Positions 6,596 through 12,187 of a stretch of DNA of 12,187 nucleotides are shown one piece after another (the first letter of the stretch is position 1; each line of letters opens with the position of its first letter). The notes beneath the pieces were generated by a model, which worked only from the letters and a program-made list of their open reading frames with translations, ran no database searches and was not told the origin of the DNA. The DNA lies in contig JBICHM010000140.1 of assembly GCA_043101835.1 (NCBI GenBank), positions 1 to 12,187 on the forward strand, read 5' to 3'. A program made the position numbers and the translations under genes. The DNA comes from JBICHM01 sp043101835 (GTDB taxonomy: Bacteria; Planctomycetota; Phycisphaerae; Phycisphaerales; UBA1924).

Positions 6596-9166
6596 TTAGG
6601 CCTCGTCGGCGCCGGTGTCGGCGGCGTCCGACGACGCCTTCGTGGTCTTCTTCTTCGTTGACTTCTTCTTCGACGCCGGCTTCTTGCGCGACGACGCCTT
6701 CTTCGTCGCCTTCTTCGCCGTCTTCTTCCGCGTCGTCTTCTTCTTCACGGGCTTGGCGTCGGCCTCGGGCGCATCGTCGGGCGCATCGCCGGTCTCGGCC
6801 TCGGCCTTTGCGGCGGTCTTCTTGCGACCGCCTCGCCGGGAGCGGGTTTTCTTCGCGGTCGGCTCGCCGTCGGCGCCGAGGGTCTCCTCGGCGGGAGGCG
6901 GCGCAGTATCGGTCGGCTCATCGGGCGCTTCGTCGGCGCGCTCCTGCGCACCGTCGCTCGCGCCGGCCTCGCCATTGGCGCCGGCCTTGCCACGACCGCG
7001 GCCGCCGCGCCGGCGACGACGCTTCTTCTTCGGAGCCGCGCCCTCCTCGGCGTGCTCACCCTCAGCGGACGGCGCATCGTCCTGCGATGCGGATGCGCCG
7101 TCGGCATCGCCGTTGTCCTCAGGCTCGCCGGCATGCTCGACGCCGTCGGCCTGCGGCTCGGCGCCCTCAGCGCGCCCCCGTCCCCGACCGCCACGCCGGC
7201 GACGGCGACGGCGACGCTTGCGCCCGCCGCCCTCTTCGCCACCTGCTGACGGCTCGGCGTCCTTCCCGGCGACGGGTGCGCCATCGCCGGGCTCGGCTCG
7301 ATCGTCATCGTCGGATTCGGACGCGTCGCGCCCCGGCGCGCCGATCTGCTCACCCTCGCTCCGGCCCTTGCCGCCGCGACGACGACGCCGGCGCCGGCGC
7401 TTCTTCTTCCCGCCCGCGCCCTCGTCGGCGTCGAGCGGTTCGTGGTCCTCGTCGATCGCGGGCTGATCGTCGGCCGAGTCGGCGGCGTCCTGCGCTTCTC
7501 GATCGGCCTCCTTCTGCGCCTCCTCGGCGGCGATCGCGGCGGCCTCCTCGCCGGGGTCCACGGCCCACTGCTCGCCGGGCGACGAGCCGTCGTCGTACAC
7601 CGGCAGGTCCTTGGGCGCCTTGGGCTTCGGAAGGCGGTCGATATCGACATCGGCGCCGCGATCGTCGTAGGCGTAGAAGACAACCTTGTCGGCGGCGAGC
7701 GTCTCGCTGACGCGCACATCGACGGGCTTGGCCGTGTCGCGCTCGATGCGCGCGAGCATGGCCCGCTTGCTCGAGAGCATCTCGCCGGCGACGCGCGCGG
7801 GCACCACCAGGTCCACCCGCTTCACCTGGTCGTGCAGCAGGATGCGCTTCAGTTCGCGGAGCGAGTCGCTCGCCACGCTCTCGGGGCGCTGCACGACGCC
7901 GGTGCCCACACAGGTGCGGCACTCGGCGAAGTGAGCGCTGCGCAGGCTGCCCCGCATGCGCTGGCGCGTGAGTTCGAGCAGCCCGAGATCGCTGATCGGC
8001 AGCAGCTTGGTGCGCGCGCGGTCGCGCTTGAAGAGCGCCTTGAACTTGTTCTCGACCTCGCGCCGGTGGCTGCGGCTGCGCATGTCGATCAGATCGAGCA
8101 CGAGCAGCCCGCCCAAGTCGCGCAGACGGATCTGGCGGCAGATCTCATCGGCCGCCTCCATGTTCGTCCGGAAGGCGCTCGTCTCAGCGTCGTTGCTGGC
8201 GCGCATGCGTCCGCTGTTGACATCGATCGCGACGAGGGCCTCGGTCTCGTCGATGACCAGGCGTCCGCCGGAGGGCAGCGGAGCCTCGCGCTTGTGGATT
8301 GCCTGGATCTGCTCCTCGATGCCGAAGGAGTGGAACATCGGCGCCGCGCCCTCGTAGTGGAGCAGCCTCGTGCTGCTGCGCGGGGCGACGATCTTCAGGA
8401 AGCGGCTGGCGCGCGCAATGGCGTGCACGTCGTCGATGACGATCTCGTCGATCTCCGCGGTCAGCACATCCCGGAGCGAGCGGACGAGCAGGTCGCTCTC
8501 GGTGTAGAGCAGGCGGGGCTTCTTGCCGCCCTTGCGCCGGCGCTCCATATCCTTCCAGAGGCGCTGCAGGTACGCGAGGTCGCGCTTGATCTCGGTCTTG
8601 GTCTTCCCGATGCCGGCGGTTCGGAGGATGAAGCCGAAGCCCTTCGGCAGCTCGACATCGTCGAGCACGCGGCGCGCCTCGCGCCGGAGTTCGTCGTCCT
8701 CCACCTTGCGGCTGACGCCGACGCGCTCCATGTCGGGCATCATCACGAGGAAGCGCCCGGGGATGGACAGGTAGCTGGTGAGCGTCGGGCCCTTCGTCCC
8801 GATGCCCTCCTTGATGACCTGAACGATGATCTCCTGCCCGCGCTTCAGCGCGTGCTGGATCGGCGGGCGCTCGCGCCGGGGCGTCTTCTTGCCGACCGAC
8901 TCTGTCGCGTCGTCGTCCTCACCCGGGAAGTAGCGCGGGTGCAGGTCGGTGATGTGCAGGAAGCCGTTCTGCTCGAGGCCGAAGTCGATGAAGGCCGCCT
9001 GGATCGACGACTCCACGTTGACGACCTTGCCGACGTAGATGTTGCCGACATGGCCGACGGCGTTCAGCCGCTCGGCGTAGAGCTCCTCGAGGAGCCCGTC
9101 CCGCGTGATGGCGACGCGGCATTCGTCACCGGGGACATAGTTGATGAGCATGCGGTGCTGCGGCAC
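6596..9166 (-). CDS. rne: RNase E/G family endoribonuclease with long charged tail
   Basis: An 856-residue single-strand endoribonuclease for mRNA decay and rRNA processing. The catalytic half comprises an S1-like RNA-binding domain (about 37-130, interrupted by a charged loop at 82-105), a 5'-sensor/RNase H-like region, and the DNase I-like core with metal-binding D315 (AIDVNSGR) and D358 (VLDLIDM). C416 and C419 (CRTCVGTG) form the zinc link that joins subunits. After about residue 525 the protein is low-complexity: three blocks of Lys/Arg with five to eight Arg in a row, then a Lys-rich end. The start is GTG at 9166, supported by GAAGGAA with its AGGA 7 bases upstream; the in-frame ATG at 9151 has none. 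It is first in the tight cluster with dxr and rseP, after a 324-base gap that may be a regulatory leader. The tail is too divergent to tell RNase E from RNase G by descent. Confidence 0.95.
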   Translation of the reverse strand: MPQHRMLINYVPGDECRVAITRDGLLEELYAERLNAVGHVGNIYVGKVVNVESSIQAAFIDFGLEQNGFLHITDLHPRYFPGEDDDATESVGKKTPRRERPPIQHALKRGQEIIVQVIKEGIGTKGPTLTSYLSIPGRFLVMMPDMERVGVSRKVEDDELRREARRVLDDVELPKGFGFILRTAGIGKTKTEIKRDLAYLQRLWKDMERRRKGGKKPRLLYTESDLLVRSLRDVLTAEIDEIVIDDVHAIARASRFLKIVAPRSSTRLLHYEGAAPMFHSFGIEEQIQAIHKREAPLPSGGRLVIDETEALVAIDVNSGRMRASNDAETSAFRTNMEAADEICRQIRLRDLGGLLVLDLIDMRSRSHRREVENKFKALFKRDRARTKLLPISDLGLLELTRQRMRGSLRSAHFAECRTCVGTGVVQRPESVASDSLRELKRILLHDQVKRVDLVVPARVAGEMLSSKRAMLARIERDTAKPVDVRVSETLAADKVVFYAYDDRGADVDIDRLPKPKAPKDLPVYDDGSSPGEQWAVDPGEEAAAIAAEEAQKEADREAQDAADSADDQPAIDEDHEPLDADEGAGGKKKRRRRRRRRGGKGRSEGEQIGAPGRDASESDDDDRAEPGDGAPVAGKDAEPSAGGEEGGGRKRRRRRRRRGGRGRGRAEGAEPQADGVEHAGEPEDNGDADGASASQDDAPSAEGEHAEEGAAPKKKRRRRRGGRGRGKAGANGEAGASDGAQERADEAPDEPTDTAPPPAEETLGADGEPTAKKTRSRRGGRKKTAAKAEAETGDAPDDAPEADAKPVKKKTTRKKTAKKATKKASSRKKPASKKKSTKKKTTKASSDAADTGADEA
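6599..7585 (-). other. Low-complexity polyampholyte tail of the RNase
   Basis: Codes residues 528-856. Basic blocks KKK plus eight Arg (587-597), RK plus eight Arg (649-658), KKK plus five Arg (713-720) and a KKTRSRRGGRKK segment (772-783) alternate with Asp/Glu/Ala-rich spacers of roughly 50 residues. Most Arg blocks end in GGRGRG-type turns like RGG boxes. The final part (807-843) is Lys-Thr-Ser-Ala, similar in composition to histone H1 tails. Arg runs use mixed CGN codons, so the protein repeat is selected rather than a pure DNA slippage product. Probably disordered, RNA-binding or scaffold-binding, as in the RNase E degradosome arm. Confidence 0.8.
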
Positions 9167-9173
9167 GGCGTGT

Positions 9174-9180
9174 TCCTTCG
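9174..9180 (-). promoter_or_regulatory. Ribosome binding site fixing the GTG start of the RNase gene
   Basis: On the minus strand GAAGGAA precedes the GTG at 9166, with the AGGA core 7 bases from it. The spacing suits GTG and is too long for the ATG at 9151. Confidence 0.6.
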
Positions 9181-9474
9181 GGGGCCGCGCCTCGCGACGC
9201 CGCGGCGCGCGACGCCCGATGCGGGCGCACGGCGCCTCGCGGAGGTCGTCGGTCCGATCGCGTCGATGGCGCCTGTCGCGCGCATGCGAGGGGGGCCCGC
9301 GTGTTCGGCGGCCGGGCTCGCGGACGGTTCCCGCGCCGGGGCCGACCGGACGAATCCGGAGGCTTCCGTCGCGCGGGCGTCGCCTCGCGCTCGCCGGCGC
9401 TGAACGCGGGTCGGTCCCCGCGTCCGCCGGTGGGATCTGTGTCCGAGGTGGCGACCAACACCACCCTGTTCGGG

Positions 9475-9489
9475 CGGGGCAGGCCCCCG
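9475..9489 (-). terminator. Weak GC hairpin just after ptsI
   Basis: CGGGG, a five-base loop and CCCCG form a short stem starting one base after the ptsI stop on the minus strand. There is no T-run after it, so it may only protect the mRNA end or pause polymerase. Confidence 0.25.
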
Positions 9490-9490
9490 G

Positions 9491-11248
9491 TCACTCGACG
9501 GAACGACCGTCGAACGCCTCGGGAATGACTGCGCGCGTCCGGTCCCGCAGAAATGCGGACACCTGACGCTCCGAATCGAACGAACCGACCCGTCGGGCCA
9601 GCCGCTCGCACTCTGCTACTTCGACGCTCCGGATCACCCGCTTGACGCTGGGGATCAGACTCGGCGTCACCGAAAGGCTACGGAGCCCGAGCCCGATGAG
9701 CAACATCGTGAACTCGACCTCGCCGGCCGCCTCACCACAAATTGACACCCGCACCCCCCGCCGGCGGGCCGCCCGGATGACCTCCTTCATGAGCCGGATG
9801 ACCGCCGGGTGGGCCGCCGAGTAGAGGCTGGCCACCCGCTCGTTGGTCCGGTCCACGGCCAGGGTGTATTGCACGAGGTCGTTGGTGCCGATCGAAAAGA
9901 AATCCACTTCCCGCGCAAAGGTGCTGGCCATGATGGCCGCGGCCGGCGTCTCGACCATGATGCCGACGGGGATCTCCCGATCGAATGGCACGCCCTCGTC
10001 GGCGAGGTCCTCCATCACATCGCTGAGGATCATCCGCGCCTGGCGGTGCTCCAGGGGGTTGGTCACGAGCGGGAACATCACACGCACGGGGCCCAGCGCG
10101 CTGGCGCGAAGGATCGCGCGCAGCTGCTTCTTGAACCCCGGCAGGTGCTGCAGGCTGTGGCGGATGCTGCGCGCGCCGAGCGCTGGGTTCCGCTCCGGCT
10201 GGGCCGCCTGCTCGAGGGTGTACTTGTCGGCGCCGATGTCGAGCGTGCGGATGGTCAGCGGCTTGCCCGCGAGGATCTCGACACTCTCCTTGTAGGCCTG
10301 GAAGTGCTCCTCTTCGGTCGGTTCGTGGTCGCTGGCGAGGTAGAGGAACTCGGTGCGGAAGAGCCCGACGCCGTCGCCGCCGTGCTCGAGCACGCTTCGG
10401 ATCTCATGGGGGAACTCGATGTTGCCCCACAGCCGGATGCGCTCGCCGTCCTTGGTGACAGCCGGCTGCACCGCCAGCTCGCGCAGGCTGAGCCGGAAAG
10501 TGCGCATCCGCTCGGTGTAGGTCTCGTACTCGCGGACGGTGCCCTCATCGGGATCGAGGATCACGAGGCCGTGATCGCCGTCGATGATGACGGTGTCGCC
10601 CTCCTCGGCGACCTCGCTCACGCCGCCCAGACCGACGACCGCCGGGATGCCCAGGGCGCGCGCGACGATCGCCGTGTGGCTCGTCCGACCGCCGGTGTCG
10701 GTGGCGAAGGCGACGACCTTCTCACGATCGAGGCTCGCGGCTTCGCTGGGGGTCAGCTCGCTGGCGATCACCACCGCCGAATCGCCGAAGGCCTTGAGGC
10801 GCGTGCTTCGCTCGCCCATCAGGTGGCGCAGCACGCGCCGCTCGAGGTCCCAGACATCATCCACTTTCGTCGAGAAGGTGGCGTCGCCCATCGAGCCGAA
10901 GCGCTCGGCGAGGCGCTGGAACTCCACGCTGACCGCGTACTCGGCGGTGACGCGCTCGTGTTCAATGTGCTCGCGGATCGGGTCGACCAGCGTGGGGTCG
11001 GCGAGCATGCCCAGGTGGAAGGCGAAGATCTTCGCCGCCTCGCCCCCGAGTTCGGATTCGGTGCGGACGCGCTGGGCGTCGAGTTCCTCGATCGATTCGC
11101 GCAGGGCCTCATCGAGGCGCGCGACCTGGCGCGCAACCTGCCCCTGGCCGATCGGGCGGCGCGGGATCCGCTTGCGCGTGTAGTCGAGCACGAACACGCG
11201 CCCGATCACCACGCCCGGCGAAACTGGGATGCCCTGGAAAGTCTCCAT
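9491..11248 (-). CDS. ptsI: Phosphoenolpyruvate-protein phosphotransferase, enzyme I of the PTS
   Basis: A 585-residue cytosolic enzyme that takes phosphate from PEP and passes it to HPr. The start METFQGIPVSPG at 11248 is chosen over an in-frame GTG at 11296 because it places every known key residue exactly two positions after its E. coli counterpart: phospho-acceptor H191 (GGRTSHTAIVAR), PEP-binding R298 and R360, metal ligands E433 and D457, R467 and catalytic C504 (CGEAAGE). The order is the N-terminal HPr-binding/helical part (about 1-145), phosphohistidine swivel domain (about 150-225) and C-terminal PEP-binding barrel (about 250-570). It appears complete and active. No HPr, HPr kinase or EII gene lies in the window, so whether it drives sugar uptake or a regulatory relay is unknown. 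It is divergent from rho and upstream of the RNase gene. Confidence 0.96.
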   Translation of the reverse strand: METFQGIPVSPGVVIGRVFVLDYTRKRIPRRPIGQGQVARQVARLDEALRESIEELDAQRVRTESELGGEAAKIFAFHLGMLADPTLVDPIREHIEHERVTAEYAVSVEFQRLAERFGSMGDATFSTKVDDVWDLERRVLRHLMGERSTRLKAFGDSAVVIASELTPSEAASLDREKVVAFATDTGGRTSHTAIVARALGIPAVVGLGGVSEVAEEGDTVIIDGDHGLVILDPDEGTVREYETYTERMRTFRLSLRELAVQPAVTKDGERIRLWGNIEFPHEIRSVLEHGGDGVGLFRTEFLYLASDHEPTEEEHFQAYKESVEILAGKPLTIRTLDIGADKYTLEQAAQPERNPALGARSIRHSLQHLPGFKKQLRAILRASALGPVRVMFPLVTNPLEHRQARMILSDVMEDLADEGVPFDREIPVGIMVETPAAAIMASTFAREVDFFSIGTNDLVQYTLAVDRTNERVASLYSAAHPAVIRLMKEVIRAARRRGVRVSICGEAAGEVEFTMLLIGLGLRSLSVTPSLIPSVKRVIRSVEVAECERLARRVGSFDSERQVSAFLRDRTRAVIPEAFDGRSVE

Positions 11249-11373
11249 CGGTCGTCCGTGCCGTCCACCGCGGGGCGCGAGGGGCGCGGCCCACACAGGT
11301 CGGGCCGGGACGCATCGCGCCGGGGGGGACGCCCGGAGCGAGAAAGCGCCGGCGCGTCCGTGCCAAAGGGCCC

Positions 11374-11379
11374 ATGCTA
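11374..11379 (-). promoter_or_regulatory. Candidate -10 box TAGCAT for ptsI
   Basis: On the minus strand TAGCAT lies in the ptsI-rho intergenic region and would give a leader of about 120 bases before ATG 11248. It resembles the TAGGnT boxes at 71-76 and 5264-5269. The -35 region (TCGCGG) is poor. Confidence 0.35.
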
Positions 11380-11424
11380 CCGCCCCGCCGACGACCCCGC
11401 GACGCCTGCACAGGGGCCTCCACA

Positions 11425-11458
11425 GCGCCGCCGGCGGCCCCCCACCGCGCCGCCGGCG
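11425..11458. repeat. Direct repeat GCGCCGCCGGCG, 22-base spacing
   Basis: GCGCCGCCGGCG occurs at 11425-11436 and 11447-11458, start to start 22 bases, about two helical turns. The first copy sits in the perfect palindrome GCCGCCGGCGGC (11427-11438). It lies between the two divergent promoter candidates and could be an operator, though such words are common in GC-rich DNA. Confidence 0.35.
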
Positions 11459-11480
11459 ATGTCAGGCGAATCCCTCATCC

Positions 11481-11509
11481 TTGACTCGCCCCCTCGCCGA
11501 TGCTCCAAT
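11481..11509 (+). promoter_or_regulatory. Candidate sigma-70-type promoter for rho
   Basis: TTGACT (11481-11486, 5 of 6 to TTGACA), a 17-base spacer and TCCAAT (11504-11509, 4 of 6 to TATAAT). Transcription would start near 11516, giving a leader of about 84 bases before ATG 11600. If right, the in-frame ATG at 11459 cannot be used from this promoter. Confidence 0.45.
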
Positions 11510-11599
11510 GACCGAAGCAGAGTGCCCCCGGCCCCTTCTTCCGAGGCGGGGCGGCCCCGAGGGTCGCCCGAGGCCGGACACGATCAGAACCCGATCAAA

Positions 11600-12187
11600 A
11601 TGCCCACGCTGACAGGCATCCTTGAATGGCCTGAGCGCGCGGAGGGTCGCATTCGCCAGTTCGGCGACGGCTTCATCGAAGCGCCCGACGACCCCTTCGT
11701 GCCCACGGCCCTCGCCGACAGGTACCCCCTGCGCAACGCGCTGGAGGTGACCGTCGAAGTCGTCGACCGCAAGCCGCGCCGCCGGCGCGGGCGATCGGGC
11801 GGCGGCTCGCGCCCGGCGCGCCCCGTCGTCGACGAGGTGATCTCGATCGAGGGCCTCGCGCCCGACGACTTTGCGAAGCGCAAGGCCTTCGAGGACCTGA
11901 CCGTCATCGACCCGCAGCCCCGCTACACGCTGGAGCACCCGGGCTGCGCCGACGCGTGCCGATTGATCGACCTATTCTGCCCGATCGGGCGCGGGCAGCG
12001 CTCGCTGATCGTCTCGCCCCCCAAGGCGGGCAAGACGACGCTCCTGAAGAACATCGCCAGCGGGCTCGCGGCCAACTATCCCGACGTCGAGGTGTACGCC
12101 CTGCTCATCGATGAGCGCCCCGAAGAGGTCACCGACTTCCGGCGCAGCGTGCCCTGCCACGTCGTCGCCAGCAGCAACGACCACACC
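11600..12187 (+). CDS. rho: Transcription termination factor Rho, N-terminal part (cut by window end)
   Basis: The first 196 codons of the hexameric RNA-dependent ATPase that ends transcription; the frame is still open at the window edge. The Walker A motif is SPPKAGKTT (139-147) and Walker B with the catalytic Glu is LLIDERPEEV (168-177), followed by the SSNDHT typical of some phyla. Residues 6-50 align without gaps to the E. coli cold-shock-like RNA-binding domain. From the ATG at 11600 the helical N-terminal Rho domain (about 47 residues) is missing; an in-frame ATG at 11459 would add 47 Pro/Ser/Arg-rich residues that do not resemble it and have lower third-position GC. No ribosome binding site precedes either. 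RNA-contact Phe62 and Phe64 of E. coli correspond to Glu15 and Arg17, and an Arg-rich loop KPRRRRGRSGGGSRP (58-72) is inserted. Identity is certain; the start is not. Confidence 0.93.
   Translation, partial: MPTLTGILEWPERAEGRIRQFGDGFIEAPDDPFVPTALADRYPLRNALEVTVEVVDRKPRRRRGRSGGGSRPARPVVDEVISIEGLAPDDFAKRKAFEDLTVIDPQPRYTLEHPGCADACRLIDLFCPIGRGQRSLIVSPPKAGKTTLLKNIASGLAANYPDVEVYALLIDERPEEVTDFRRSVPCHVVASSNDHT

Larger units (their letters stand above)
9167..9490. other. 324-base GC-rich gap between ptsI and the RNase gene
   Basis: No convincing gene was found on either strand; the open frames here lack family motifs and run into neighbouring genes in other frames. On the minus strand TA steps appear to be absent, so no -10 box of the TAnnnT type exists. 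TTGGTC (near 9444) is a poor -35 candidate. The gap may be a structured 5' leader of the RNase mRNA, as known for RNase E autoregulation in E. coli, but this is inference. Confidence 0.5.
11249..11599. other. 351-base divergent regulatory region between ptsI and rho
   Basis: No independent gene is supported. It holds the candidate ptsI -10 box, a candidate rho promoter (11481-11509), two GC-rich repeats (11425-11458) and two alternative upstream reading possibilities for rho: an in-frame ATG at 11459 adding 47 residues, and an out-of-frame 34-codon frame from 11508 to 11612 that overlaps the rho start. Confidence 0.55.

Noticed and set aside
7190..7230. CGACGG-type short tandem repeats, considered as a DNA repeat element
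   Set aside because: They code an Arg block of the RNase tail with mixed Arg codons and are explained by the protein sequence.
6615..7466. A Phe/Ser/Pro-rich + strand frame that looks membrane-like
   Set aside because: It is the complement of the Lys/Arg codons of the RNase tail (AAG read back as CTT/TTC), which explains the Phe-rich pattern.
2659..7710. A 1683-codon open frame on the + strand
   Set aside because: It runs antisense to rseP, dxr and the RNase, has Arg/Ala/Gly-rich composition and no family motif. It is a by-product of high GC third positions on the other strand.
7442..9403. A 653-codon + strand open frame
   Set aside because: Exactly antisense to the conserved RNase catalytic domain and without recognisable motifs.
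9126..9611. A 161-codon minus-strand frame covering the ptsI-RNase gap
   Set aside because: It overlaps both flanking genes out of frame, is Arg/Pro/Ala-rich and shows no motif or ribosome binding site.
11249..11296. GTG start at 11296 for ptsI
   Set aside because: The ATG at 11248 begins directly at the conserved enzyme I N-terminus and gives a constant two-residue offset from E. coli enzyme I.
11462..11938. A 158-codon minus-strand frame opposite rho
   Set aside because: It is antisense to the conserved Rho cold-shock-like domain and ATPase start; no motif supports it.
1..12187. CRISPR array, tRNA, rRNA, insertion sequence, toxin-antitoxin or phage defence genes
   Set aside because: Looked for and not seen: no regularly spaced repeats, no tRNA-like ends, no transposase or integrase motif. 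The genes are housekeeping or metabolic.

Overview
The window is GC-rich, gene-dense bacterial DNA carrying mostly housekeeping genes. The gene set, the form of the RNase E/G and Rho proteins (an RNase E/G opening with MLINYVPGDECRVAI after a short leader, and a Rho with the SSNDH motif after Walker B), and the very basic low-complexity protein tails fit a planctomycete, perhaps of the Phycisphaerae. That placement is inferred from protein style alone. No tRNA, rRNA, CRISPR array, insertion sequence, integrase or phage gene was seen.

Layout. On the + strand, bases 84-2125 hold a two-gene operon: an M42-like metallopeptidase and a short-chain dehydrogenase overlapping by ATGA. It converges on a minus-strand cluster across a nested inverted repeat at 2132-2214 built from octamers of consensus TNCGTCTC. 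Read in the direction of transcription, the minus strand carries ptsI (enzyme I of the PTS), a 324-base GC-rich gap, an RNase E/G with a long charged tail, dxr (MEP isoprenoid pathway), rseP (site-2 protease) and a membrane-anchored alpha/beta hydrolase. From the RNase to the hydrolase the spacings are 22 bases, 36 bases and a 1-base stop/start overlap, so these four probably form one operon, possibly with an internal promoter before rseP. At the right end rho is transcribed divergently from ptsI and is cut off by the window edge after at least 196 codons.

How the genes fit together. RNase E/G and Rho both act on RNA (decay and transcription termination). Dxr makes the isoprenoid precursor MEP; rseP beside dxr is a common bacterial arrangement, but the usual uppS, cdsA and bamA neighbours are absent here. 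PtsI has no HPr or EII partner in the window. The peptidase and dehydrogenase show no link to the rest.

No new system is evident. The points most worth a second look are: a Rho whose primary RNA-binding aromatics are replaced and whose cold-shock-like domain carries an Arg-rich insert; an RseP expanded with about four PDZ-like units; the RNase E/G tail of Arg8 blocks plus a histone-H1-like Lys tail; two start sites with the same TAGGnT, 7 bases, ATG arrangement suggesting leaderless mRNAs; and the octamer hairpin that supplies the hydrolase's last 12 residues.
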